Assembly (NCBI RefSeq): GCF_016785085.1
Contig: NZ_JAENHO010000016.1
Location: forward strand, 62,001 to 126,000
Reading direction: 5' to 3'
Length of the DNA stretch: 64,000 bases
Origin: Paractinoplanes lichenicola
Lineage (GTDB): Bacteria > Actinomycetota > Actinomycetes > Mycobacteriales > Micromonosporaceae
The notes beneath the pieces were generated by a model, which saw only the letters and a list, made by a program, of their open reading frames with translations, was not told the DNA's origin and ran no database searches. The stretch's first letter is position 1. Each line of letters opens with the position of its first letter. Shown here one piece after another: positions 1 through 7,732 of this stretch. The position numbers were made by a program, and so were the translations under genes.

Positions 1-1245
1 GCGCCCAAGCGGCTCGACCGCCTGCCCCAGAGCGCCCCGCAGTGGTCGCGGAGCGGCGCGCCGGCCGAGGTCGCCCGGAGCGTCGCCGAGGGCCTGCGCC
101 GCCGCCGGTTCCGCACCAAGCTGCGGCAGCGCGACGACGGCAGCTGGACGGTCTCGGCCGAGAAGGGCTACCTCAAGGAGACCGGCAACCTGCTGTTCCA
201 CACCGCCCTGCTGGCCGTGCTGATCGGCGTGGGGTTCGGCCACTGGTACGGCTGGCACGCCAACCGGATCCTCATCGGCGGCAACGAGATGGGCTTCTGC
301 AACACGCTCACCCAGTACGACGACTCCACCCTCGGCCCCCGCGTCCACCCCGCCGACCTGCCGGTCTTCTGCCTGCGGCTGAGCGACTTCGACGCGTCGT
401 TCCAGGAGACCGGCCAGCCCAAGAGCTTCTCGGCCACGGTGCAGGTCAGTCAGGACAACAGCCCGTACGAGACCCGCAAGTTCACGGTCAACGACCCGCT
501 GCGGCTCGACGAGGCGAACGTCTATCTGCTCGGCCACGGCTACGCGCCGGTCCTGAAATACACCGACCGCTTCGGTGTCTCGCAGACCAAGATCGTGCCG
601 TTCCTGCCGATGGACGCCATGCAGACCAGCGAGGGCGTCGCGCAGTTCCCCGACGTCAACATCGACCCCAAGACCGACAAACGGGACCCGACGCTGCAGG
701 TGGGCTTCGAGGGGATGTATCTGCCGACCGCGCCCACCGACGGCACCGCGCGCTCGATCTTCCCGGCCGAGAACAACCCGATGCTCTACCTCAGCGCGTA
801 CCGTGGCGACCTGGGGCTCGACGTCGGCACCCCGGGCTCGGTCTACTCGCTCAACCAGGGCCAGATCGCGAGCGGCGACCTAAAGAAGGTCAGCGACGCC
901 CGGCCGTACGCGCTGAAGCTGGGCGGCACGTGGACGCTCGACGACGGCAGCAAGCTCGAGTTCGTCGGCACCCGCCCGTTCGCCACGCTGTCCATCCGGC
1001 ACGACCCCACCCAGGCGCTGGCGCTGGCCGGCGCGGTGGCCGGTCTGCTCGGCCTGATGCTCTCGCTGGCCGGTCATCGGCGGCGGGTGTGGTTCACCGT
1101 CCAGGAGAATGCCGACCTGGCGGGTTCGCCGGGATCCTCCGGCGGTACGTTGGTGACGGCCGGTGGACTCCCGCGCACCGACTATCCCGGTTTCTCCGAC
1201 GAGTTCAAGGCTCTGGTGAAGGCCGCCGAGGAAGGGACGCCCTGA
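1..1245 (+). CDS. resB: Cytochrome c biogenesis protein ResB (5' end missing)
   Basis: ResB is the partner of CcsA/CcsB in system II cytochrome c maturation, which keeps haem and apocytochrome reduced and ligates them outside the membrane. The frame is open from base 1, so the N-terminus and probably the first two membrane helices lie outside the window. Visible are a transmembrane segment (LLFHTALLAVLIGVGFG, codons about 63-82), a long extracytoplasmic region typical of ResB, and a final transmembrane segment (codons about 339-360) followed by a short cytoplasmic tail. The TGA stop shares one base with the ATG of the next gene (TGATG), so the two are translationally coupled. The family call rests on the topology and on the CcsB gene directly downstream. 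Confidence 0.88.
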   Translation, partial: APKRLDRLPQSAPQWSRSGAPAEVARSVAEGLRRRRFRTKLRQRDDGSWTVSAEKGYLKETGNLLFHTALLAVLIGVGFGHWYGWHANRILIGGNEMGFCNTLTQYDDSTLGPRVHPADLPVFCLRLSDFDASFQETGQPKSFSATVQVSQDNSPYETRKFTVNDPLRLDEANVYLLGHGYAPVLKYTDRFGVSQTKIVPFLPMDAMQTSEGVAQFPDVNIDPKTDKRDPTLQVGFEGMYLPTAPTDGTARSIFPAENNPMLYLSAYRGDLGLDVGTPGSVYSLNQGQIASGDLKKVSDARPYALKLGGTWTLDDGSKLEFVGTRPFATLSIRHDPTQALALAGAVAGLLGLMLSLAGHRRRVWFTVQENADLAGSPGSSGGTLVTAGGLPRTDYPGFSDEFKALVKAAEEGTP

Positions 1246-2213
1246 TGGCGGAGTTGTCGAATCAGCTGATGGCGGCGGCCGTCCTGCTGTACCTGGCCGC
1301 GATGATCTGTTACGCGGGGGAGTACGCGTTCGGCAAGCGCAGCCGCGTCGGCCGCGCCGCCGTGCGCCCGGCCAAGCAGCTCGTGGGCGCCGGAGCCCCG
1401 GTCGATCCGGTCCCGGACGACGTGGAGCCACCCGTCACCGCGAAGCGCGACCGCGGCGAGCTGGTCGGCAAGATCGCCGTCGGGCTCAACGTCGTCGCCG
1501 TGCTGCTGCACCTCGGCGGCCTGGTCACCCGCGGGGTCGCGGCCGACCGGATGCCGTGGGGCAACATGTACGAATACATCCTGGCCACCACGTTCATCGC
1601 CTCGGCGGTGTGGATCGGGATCGTGCTCGCCCGCCCGGCCGTGCGGCACCTGGGCCTGTTCGCCGCGCTCGCGCTGGTCGTCATGCTCGGCGCGGCCAGC
1701 ATGATCGCCTATACCCCGGTCGGCCCGCTGGTGCCCGCGCTCCACTCGTACTGGTTCATCATCCACGTGTCGACGATCATCATCGGCTCCGGCATCTTCC
1801 TGATCGGCGCCGTGCCGGCCGCGATGTTCCTCATCCGCAACGGGTACGACGAGGGCAAGCGCCGCTTCCCGTACACGCTGGGCAAGCACGTGCCCAACGC
1901 CGTCTCCCTCGAGCGCCTGACCTTCCGCCTGCACGCGTTCGCGTTCCCGCTGTTCACCTTTGGCGCGCTGATCGCGGGCCCGATCTGGGCCGAGGCGTCC
2001 TGGGGCCGCTACTGGGGCTGGGACCCCAAGGAGGTCTGGGCGTTCATCTCCTGGATCGTCTACGCCGGTTACCTGCACGCCCGGGCCACGCCCAGCGTCA
2101 AGCGCACGGTGGCGACCTGGATCGCGCTGCTCGGCTTCCTGACCATGTTGATGAACCTGTTCGGCGTCAACCTGTTCTTCGAGGGTCTGCACTCGTACGC
2201 GAACGCCGGCTGA
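1245..2213 (+). CDS. ccsB: Cytochrome c biogenesis protein CcsB/ResC (haem handling)
   Basis: This is the 322-residue polytopic protein of cytochrome c maturation system II, which exports haem and attaches it to apocytochrome c together with ResB. The diagnostic WWD-type motif is present as WGRYWGWDPKEVW at about residues 253-265, followed by further membrane helices. A variable hydrophilic insert (about residues 30-70) separates the first helix from the conserved core. The ATG at 1245 was chosen because it overlaps the resB stop and restores the usual length. A much longer in-frame reading that starts near base 42 is only an overlap of the resB region. Downstream it converges with a minus-strand gene. 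Confidence 0.93.
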   Translation: MAELSNQLMAAAVLLYLAAMICYAGEYAFGKRSRVGRAAVRPAKQLVGAGAPVDPVPDDVEPPVTAKRDRGELVGKIAVGLNVVAVLLHLGGLVTRGVAADRMPWGNMYEYILATTFIASAVWIGIVLARPAVRHLGLFAALALVVMLGAASMIAYTPVGPLVPALHSYWFIIHVSTIIIGSGIFLIGAVPAAMFLIRNGYDEGKRRFPYTLGKHVPNAVSLERLTFRLHAFAFPLFTFGALIAGPIWAEASWGRYWGWDPKEVWAFISWIVYAGYLHARATPSVKRTVATWIALLGFLTMLMNLFGVNLFFEGLHSYANAG

Positions 2214-3105
2214 CCTCGATCGGGCGGGCGCGGCCGCAGTCCCCGGCCGTCCAGGTGTCGTAGCGGGTCAGCCAGTCGAGGCAGAACCCACCGCTGAGCT
2301 CGCGCCGGGCCGGGTCGGAACCGGTCAGCGTGGGCACGTCGTCGCGCCAGAACCGCACCGGCCCGCCGTCGCCCGGCTGGAGCCGCACGTTGTCGACCGT
2401 CACCGGCGGCACGTCGATCCGGCCCGGCTTGCCCGCGTCGACGTGCACCTCGACGTACTGCTCGATCGTCGCGGTGGCGCCGAGCGGCAGCCGCTGGGCG
2501 GTGAGCAGGTTCCACCGGTTGCCCCACCACAGCCACGCGCTCCACACGCCGTCGGAGTCGGCGTGCACGTCGAGCCACACCTTGTCGCCGGGCCGCACGG
2601 TGTACTGGTCGTAGAACTGCCAGGTCTTGCTGTTGGTGTTGAAGGTGTAGATCTTCTGCCGGCCCGGGTCGGCCCAGCCCGTCTCGGCCCAGCCCGCCTC
2701 CAGCCACGAGATGGTGCCGCGGCCCAGGTTGCGCTTGACCATGAAGCGGGCGGCGACGAAGTCGTACGAGCGGGCCCGGATCGAGCCGTCGACGACCGAC
2801 AACCGCCCGGAGACGCCGGCCCACTCGCCGCCCGTGTTGGCGCCGAGGTGGTGATAGCCGCTCGGCGTGAAACCCGGTTCGCCGCGGCGGGCGAGCCGCA
2901 CCCCGGATTCGAGGATGTGACCTGTGGCACGACAGGCCCCGGTGGCGGCCGGCCCGGCCGGTTCGGACGGGGCGCGCGTGGATTTCTGGGCGGACGGGCA
3001 GGCCGGCAGGGACGGCGCCGAGACAGCGGGATTCGCACCGGTCAGGGCAGCGACGAGGCTTGTCATTGCGCACCACAGCACCGCTTTTCGGATCTTCACC
3101 TGCAC
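2167..3105 (-). CDS. Secreted protein of unknown function
   Basis: This is a 312-residue protein with a convincing signal peptide: basic start MQVKIRKAV, a hydrophobic stretch, then NPAVSA near residue 30. The mature part is rich in Trp, Gly and Asp (for example WLWWGNRW) and looks like a beta-rich extracellular domain. I do not recognise a named family. The GTG start at 3105 follows a G-rich stretch; an internal ATG (MTSLVAAL) would shorten the signal peptide. The 3' end overlaps ccsB by 47 bases on the opposite strand, which is unusual, so the last 15 or so residues could be read differently. It is divergent from the UbiD-like gene. Confidence 0.6.
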   Translation of the reverse strand: MQVKIRKAVLWCAMTSLVAALTGANPAVSAPSLPACPSAQKSTRAPSEPAGPAATGACRATGHILESGVRLARRGEPGFTPSGYHHLGANTGGEWAGVSGRLSVVDGSIRARSYDFVAARFMVKRNLGRGTISWLEAGWAETGWADPGRQKIYTFNTNSKTWQFYDQYTVRPGDKVWLDVHADSDGVWSAWLWWGNRWNLLTAQRLPLGATATIEQYVEVHVDAGKPGRIDVPPVTVDNVRLQPGDGGPVRFWRDDVPTLTGSDPARRELSGGFCLDWLTRYDTWTAGDCGRARPIEVSRRSRTSADPRRTG

Positions 3106-3215
3106 CCCGCCCCGAGTTTGCGTATCAATCGCCCACTCAACGCGAATCGGACATCGTGAGTGACGGTGATCGCCCGCGCGCGAAACTGTCGGACCCGTGC
3201 GCGAGACTGGTTGTC

Positions 3216-4676
3216 ATGGCGCCTCGTGGGTTTCCCTATCCGGATCTGCAGAGCTTCCTCGACGCCCTCGAGGCGGCCGGAGAGTTGCGCAGAGTGACCG
3301 TTCCGGTCGACCCGACGCTTGAGATCAGCGAGGTGGTGACTCGTACGGTTCGCGAGGGTGGCCCGGCGTTGCTGTTCGAGCGGCCGACCCGGGGCTCGAT
3401 GCCGCTGGCGATCAACCTCTTCGGCACCGAGAAACGGATGGCGATGGCCCTCGGGGTCGAAAATCTCGACGAAGTGGGCGACCGCATCGGGGGGATGATC
3501 AAACCGGAGCTTCCGGTCGGCTGGTCCGGCATCCGCGAGGGCATCGGCAAGGTGCTTCAGCTCAAGTCGCTGCCGCCCCGCAAGGTGAAGACGGCGCCCT
3601 GCCAAGAGGTCGTGCTCTCCGGCGACGAGGTCGATCTCGGCCTGCTGCCCGGCCTGCAGGTCTGGCCCGGCGACGGCGGCATCTTCCACAACTTCGGGCT
3701 CACCCACACCAAGCACCCCGAGACCGGCAAGCGCAATCTCGGGCTCTATCGCCTGCAGCAGCACTCGAAGAACACGCTCGGCATGCACTGGCAGATCCAC
3801 AAGGATTCGACGGCCCACCACGCCGTGGCCGAGCGGCTCGGGCAGCGCCTGCCGGTGGCCATCGCGATCGGGTGCGACCCCGTGGTCAGCTATTCCGCGT
3901 CGGCCCCGCTGCCCTCCGACATCGACGAATACCTGTTCGCGGGCTTCCTGCGCGGCGAGCGGGTCGAGATGGTCGACTGCCTGACCGTGCCGCTGCAGGT
4001 GCCGGCCGAGGCCCAGATCGTCCTCGAGGGCTATCTCGAGCCCGGCGAGCGGCTGCCCGAGGGCCCGTTCGGCGACCATACCGGCTTCTACACCCCGGTC
4101 GAGCCGTTCCCGGTGCTGCACATCGAGACGATGACCATGCGCAAGAAGCCGATCTACCACTCGATCATCACGTCGCAGCCGCCGCAGGAGGATCACGGCC
4201 TCGGCAAGGCCACCGAGCGCATCTTCCGGCCGCTGCTCAAGATGATGATCCCCGACATCGTCGACTACGACCTGCCGTCGGCCGGCGTCTTCCACAACTG
4301 CGCGATCGTCTCGATCCGCAAGCGCTACCCCAAGCACGCGCAAAAGGTCATGAACGCGATCTGGGGCGCCCACTCGATGGCGTTCACCAAGCTGATCGTG
4401 ATCGTCGACGAGGACTGCAACGTCCACGACTACAACGAGGTCGCCTTCCGCGCGCTCGGCAACGTCGACTACAGCCGCGACCTGCTGCTCACCGAGGGCC
4501 CCGTCGACCACCTCGACCACGCTTCCTACCAGCAGTTCTGGGGCGGCAAGGCCGGCATCGACGCCACCCGTAAGCTGCCGTCGGAGGGCTACTCGCGAGG
4601 CTGGCCCGAGGAGATGGCGATGTCGCCCGAGGTGGTCAGCCTCGTGGACAAGCGCTGGAAGGAGTACGGCATATGA
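3216..4676 (+). CDS. mqnL: UbiD-family decarboxylase of the futalosine menaquinone pathway (MqnL-like)
   Basis: This 486-residue member of the prenylated-FMN-dependent UbiD decarboxylases is full length for the family. Conserved blocks include CDPVVSYSAS-type sequence near residue 220 and EGPFGDHTGFYTP near residue 280, which holds acidic catalytic residues. In actinomycetes with the futalosine route, UbiD (MqnL), UbiA (MqnP) and UbiX (MqnM) homologues convert dihydroxynaphthoate-carboxylate to demethylmenaquinone. All three are in this window, which supports that role over a generic aromatic decarboxylase. The ATG at 3216 gives the family N-terminus (MAPRGFPYPDLQSF); an upstream in-frame start would add unrelated residues. 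The stop overlaps the ubiA-like start (ATGA). Confidence 0.9.
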   Translation: MAPRGFPYPDLQSFLDALEAAGELRRVTVPVDPTLEISEVVTRTVREGGPALLFERPTRGSMPLAINLFGTEKRMAMALGVENLDEVGDRIGGMIKPELPVGWSGIREGIGKVLQLKSLPPRKVKTAPCQEVVLSGDEVDLGLLPGLQVWPGDGGIFHNFGLTHTKHPETGKRNLGLYRLQQHSKNTLGMHWQIHKDSTAHHAVAERLGQRLPVAIAIGCDPVVSYSASAPLPSDIDEYLFAGFLRGERVEMVDCLTVPLQVPAEAQIVLEGYLEPGERLPEGPFGDHTGFYTPVEPFPVLHIETMTMRKKPIYHSIITSQPPQEDHGLGKATERIFRPLLKMMIPDIVDYDLPSAGVFHNCAIVSIRKRYPKHAQKVMNAIWGAHSMAFTKLIVIVDEDCNVHDYNEVAFRALGNVDYSRDLLLTEGPVDHLDHASYQQFWGGKAGIDATRKLPSEGYSRGWPEEMAMSPEVVSLVDKRWKEYGI

Positions 4677-5569
4677 CGGCGGTCGCGGCGGTCCCCGAGA
4701 AACCCGGCAAGGTCAAGGCGTTCCTGCGCCTGGTCGCCATCGAGCACTCGGTGTTCGCGCTGCCGTTCGCCTATCTGTCGGCCTTCGTCGCGCTCGACCG
4801 GCTCGGCACCGGCGTCCACTGGCTCGACCTGCTGCTGATCACCGTCGCCATGGTGTCCGGCCGCACCTTCGCCATGGCGGCCAACCGCATCCTCGACCGC
4901 AAGATCGACGCCCTCAACCCCCGTACGCGGAATCGCGAGCTCGTCACCGGCGCCGTCTCCCTGCGTACGGCGTGGACGGGCGCCGCGGTCTCGCTGGTCG
5001 TGCTCTTCGTCGCGGCCGGCCTGCTCAACCCGCTCTGCCTCGTGCTCTCCCCGCTCGCCGTGATCCCGCTGGTCGTCTATCCGTACGCCAAGCGGTTCAC
5101 CAACTTCCCGCATTACGTGCTGGCGCTGGCCCAGGCGGTGGCCCCGGTCGGCGCCTGGCTGGGCATCACCGGCACGTTCGACGGCTCCGGCCCGGCCTGG
5201 CTGCTCGGCGTCGCGGTCGGCCTGTGGATCGGCGGGTTCGACATCATCTACGCCTGCCAGGACGTCGAGGTCGACCGCAAGATCGGCGTGCACTCGACCC
5301 CGGCCCGGTTCGGCGTCCGCACGGCCCTGCACATCTCCACCGCCACCCACGTGGTGACGTTCGCGCTGTTCGTCTGGTTCGGCCAGGTCGTCGGGCTGGG
5401 CTGGCTCTGGTGGATCGGCCTGGTGCTGACCGCGGCCGCCTTCGTCTATCAGCACATCGTCGTCACGCCGACCGACCTGTCGAAGGTCAACCGGGCCTTC
5501 TTCACGGCCAACGGGTTTGTCGGCATCGCCCTGTTCCTCTTCGCGCTCCTCGACCTGATTTTGTTGTAA
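4673..5569 (+). CDS. mqnP: UbiA-family polyprenyltransferase (MqnP-like)
   Basis: This is a 298-residue integral membrane prenyltransferase with about eight helices. The first aspartate-rich motif is NRILDRKIDALNPRTRNREL (about residues 65-84) and the second is DVEVDRKIGVHS (about residues 196-207); both bind Mg-diphosphate of the polyprenyl donor. Its position, translationally coupled to the UbiD homologue and upstream of the UbiX homologue, marks it as the late futalosine-pathway prenyltransferase that loads the isoprenoid tail at the membrane. The TAA stop lies inside the -35 element of the next gene's promoter, so the two units abut directly. Confidence 0.92.
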   Translation: MTAVAAVPEKPGKVKAFLRLVAIEHSVFALPFAYLSAFVALDRLGTGVHWLDLLLITVAMVSGRTFAMAANRILDRKIDALNPRTRNRELVTGAVSLRTAWTGAAVSLVVLFVAAGLLNPLCLVLSPLAVIPLVVYPYAKRFTNFPHYVLALAQAVAPVGAWLGITGTFDGSGPAWLLGVAVGLWIGGFDIIYACQDVEVDRKIGVHSTPARFGVRTALHISTATHVVTFALFVWFGQVVGLGWLWWIGLVLTAAAFVYQHIVVTPTDLSKVNRAFFTANGFVGIALFLFALLDLILL

Positions 5570-5594
5570 CGCCGAGCTCATCGCCGTCCGTCTA
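5566..5594 (+). promoter_or_regulatory. ECF-type promoter of the first sigma factor gene
   Basis: GTAACG (5566-5571) and CGTCTA (5589-5594) are separated by 17 bases, the classic -35/-10 arrangement of ECF sigma factors. Six bases follow before the GTG at 5601, so the transcript is probably leaderless. The same layout with the same spacing occurs before the second sigma gene at 7173-7201, which argues for autoregulation. Confidence 0.7.
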
Positions 5595-5600
5595 ACTCAG

Positions 5601-6113
5601 GTGAGTGACAAGGACGCCGAGTTCCGGGATTTCGCGGCCGCCCGGCTCGAGCCGCTGCGCGCGCTCGCCTACCTGACGTGCGGCGACTGGCAGGTGGCCG
5701 AGGACGCCGCCGTCACGGCCCTGAGCAAGCTCTACCTGCGGTGGGGCAGGGTCGACAACCCCGAGGCGTACGCCCGCACCATCGCCGTACGGGCGGCGAT
5801 CGACGAGACCCGGCGACCGTGGTGGCGGCGCGAGCAGTCGCACGGCGACGCCCTGCCCGAGCTGCCGGTCGACGGCGGGCAGCACGCGGTCGACGAGCGG
5901 CTGCGCATCCGGCAGGCCCTGAGCCGGTTGCCGACCAAGCTGCGGGCGGTGCTGGTGCTGCGCTACCTCGAAGAGCTGAGCGTGCAGGAGACGGCGGCCG
6001 CGCTGCGCTGCCCCGAGGGCACGGTGAAGGCGTACACGTCGAGGGGTCTCGAGGCGCTGCGGGCGATCCTGGACGAGCGGAAGGAGGGGCGACGTGCGTT
6101 CCGACATGGGTGA
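5601..6113 (+). CDS. SigE-family ECF RNA polymerase sigma factor, copy 1
   Basis: This 170-residue protein has sigma region 2 at about residues 8-70 (AYLTCGDWQVAEDA, then DNPEAYARTIAVRAAIDETRR) and region 4 at about 108-160 with a helix-turn-helix (LSVQETAAALRCPEGTVKAYTSRGL). This is the small actinobacterial SigE/SigM-type ECF group. The GTG at 5601 sits six bases after a predicted -10 box and has no clear Shine-Dalgarno, consistent with leaderless translation. The 3' end overlaps the start of a membrane protein with a basic juxtamembrane stretch, the usual place for an anti-sigma factor. A second copy of the whole module lies at 7208-8888. What it senses cannot be told from sequence. Confidence 0.92.
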   Translation: MSDKDAEFRDFAAARLEPLRALAYLTCGDWQVAEDAAVTALSKLYLRWGRVDNPEAYARTIAVRAAIDETRRPWWRREQSHGDALPELPVDGGQHAVDERLRIRQALSRLPTKLRAVLVLRYLEELSVQETAAALRCPEGTVKAYTSRGLEALRAILDERKEGRRAFRHG

Positions 6114-7167
6114 GCTGCTGGACGAGGCCGCGCAGGGGGCGCCGCCGCTGCGCCACGACGCCGATTCCGTGTTGCGGGCCGGCCGGGGAAGAAAGCGCCG
6201 CCGGAACGCGGGCTGGGCGATCGCGGCCGTGGTGGCGGTGACTGCCGCGATCGGGGTGCCGCAATTGGTCCGCCGGGAGCAGGCTCATCCGGTCACGCCG
6301 GCGCCGGTTCCGACCGTGGTCACCACGCCGGCCCGGGGCGCGGTGATCCCGTTCGTCACCCGCTCCCAGAGCTTCGAGGCGGCGGGCTATCGCGTCGAGA
6401 ACCCCGAGTTCGCGGACGTCCGGGCGTCGGTTGCCTGGATCACGCCGGTCGGCTGGGAGCGGCCCGCCGGGTGGCCGGGGCTGACGATCTATGGGCCCGG
6501 CGTCGACCCCCTGGCCCGTTTTCCCGCTCCCGGCGCGACGATCATCGAAGTCGCGCCGATCAACGGCCGGCGGGCATTCTGGCTCAAGCCGGACCCTCGG
6601 AGTGAGTCGCGCGACGAACCCATGTTCTTCTGGGAGTACGCCGACGGTCTGCTCGCCCGCCTGGAGCCGAGCCCGAACCGGACGGAGAAGGCCGACCTGC
6701 CGCGGATCGCCGAGGCCTTCCGCCTGGCGCCTGAACAGGCGTTGACGGTCCCGTTCCGGGTCGGCTACGTACCCGCCGCCTGGAGTCTGACCGAAGCAAG
6801 CAGCTCTGCCTCCTACCGGGGCGTGCGCTTCGAGCATGTGAAGCGAACGAGCCTCCGGATGAAGACGCCCGACCGCGTCTATGACCGCCCCAACATGGAC
6901 AAAACGCCCTCGGACGCACTCATCGCGTTGGAACCCGTGCCCGCGGGCACCGACCCCGACCCGGCCAAGGTCACGTGCGGGCCGCACGAGTGCCACCGTG
7001 TGGTCGCCGACGGCCGTTACCTGCTCCGGGCCGGCGGTATCAGCCTCAGCGAGGCGGAGCACCGCCGAATGCTGGAGTCGGTCACCATGGCTGATCCGGA
7101 TGACCGCGCCACCTGGACGTCGGTCAACGAGGCGGTGCCCGAGGCCAACCAACTGCGGGTGCCGTGA
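6094..7167 (+). CDS. Putative membrane anti-sigma/sensor protein paired with sigma copy 1
   Basis: This 357-residue protein has a short cytoplasmic N-terminus (about 35 residues), a basic stop (GRKRRRNAG), one transmembrane helix (WAIAAVVAVTAAIGVPQLV, about residues 42-60), a Pro/Thr-rich linker and a large external domain of unknown fold. The GTG at 6094 has a strong AAGGAGGGG site and overlaps the sigma gene by 20 bases. The cytoplasmic part is short for a classical zinc anti-sigma domain and shows no HxxxCxxC motif, so the anti-sigma role is inferred from operon position only. It is paralogous to the protein at 7719-8888: the N-terminal half is nearly identical around the membrane helix, while the external domain has diverged. 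Confidence 0.75.
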   Translation: MRSDMGELLDEAAQGAPPLRHDADSVLRAGRGRKRRRNAGWAIAAVVAVTAAIGVPQLVRREQAHPVTPAPVPTVVTTPARGAVIPFVTRSQSFEAAGYRVENPEFADVRASVAWITPVGWERPAGWPGLTIYGPGVDPLARFPAPGATIIEVAPINGRRAFWLKPDPRSESRDEPMFFWEYADGLLARLEPSPNRTEKADLPRIAEAFRLAPEQALTVPFRVGYVPAAWSLTEASSSASYRGVRFEHVKRTSLRMKTPDRVYDRPNMDKTPSDALIALEPVPAGTDPDPAKVTCGPHECHRVVADGRYLLRAGGISLSEAEHRRMLESVTMADPDDRATWTSVNEAVPEANQLRVP

Positions 7168-7172
7168 CGGGT

Positions 7173-7201
7173 GTAACCGTTTCCGGCGTGGGCTCCGTCT
7201 A
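7173..7201 (+). promoter_or_regulatory. ECF-type promoter of the second sigma factor gene
   Basis: GTAACC (7173-7178), 17 bases, then CGTCTA (7196-7201), then six bases to the GTG at 7208. Spacing and start-codon distance equal those of the promoter at 5566-5594, and CCGTCTAAC is shared exactly. A leaderless, ECF-dependent transcript is predicted. Confidence 0.7.
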
Positions 7202-7207
7202 ACCCGC

Positions 7208-7732
7208 GTGAGCGACAACGAGGCCGAGTTCCGCGAGTTCGTCGGGGCGCAGATGGAGTCGCTGCGCGGGCTCGCCTACCTCACGTGCGGGGACTGGCAG
7301 GTGGCCGAGGACGCGGTTCTGTCGGCCCTCGCCCGCCTCTACGTGAAGTGGGGGCGGGTCGAGAATCACGATGGCTATGCCCGTACGGCGGTGGTCCGCG
7401 CGGCGATCGACGAGACGCGCCGGCCGTGGTGGCGCCGTGAGCAGTCGCGCAGCCACGCGATGCCCGAGATGCCGGCGCCGGACGTGATCCCGCACGCCGA
7501 CGATCGGGTGCACCTGCGGCGGGCGCTCCTGCAGGTGCCGGTGAAGCACCGGGCCGTTCTGGTGCTGCGGTTCCTGGAGGGGCTGAGCGTCCCGCAGACC
7601 GCGGCCGCGCTGCGCTGCCCGGAGGGGACGGTCAAGGCGTACACGTCGCGGGGGCTCGAGACGCTGCGCGGGATTCTCGGTGTCGACCTCGACCTCAACG
7701 ACCGGACGGAGGCCCGCCGTGAAGCTGTCTGA
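7208..7732 (+). CDS. SigE-family ECF RNA polymerase sigma factor, copy 2
   Basis: This 174-residue paralogue of the sigma factor at 5601 is very similar along its whole length. Region 2 includes LAYLTCGDWQVAEDAVLSAL and region 4 includes RCPEGTVKAYTSRGLETL. The DNA is also highly similar, pointing to tandem duplication. GTG 7208 was chosen because it aligns with copy 1 and lies six bases after the -10 box; an earlier in-frame start would extend antisense-like sequence through the previous gene. It overlaps the following membrane protein gene by 14 bases. Confidence 0.92.
   Translation: MSDNEAEFREFVGAQMESLRGLAYLTCGDWQVAEDAVLSALARLYVKWGRVENHDGYARTAVVRAAIDETRRPWWRREQSRSHAMPEMPAPDVIPHADDRVHLRRALLQVPVKHRAVLVLRFLEGLSVPQTAAALRCPEGTVKAYTSRGLETLRGILGVDLDLNDRTEARREAV

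Noticed and set aside
42..1244. Extended N-terminus of CcsB starting near base 42
   Set aside because: It overlaps the true resB frame and reads as Arg/Pro-rich shadow sequence; CcsB starts at 1245.
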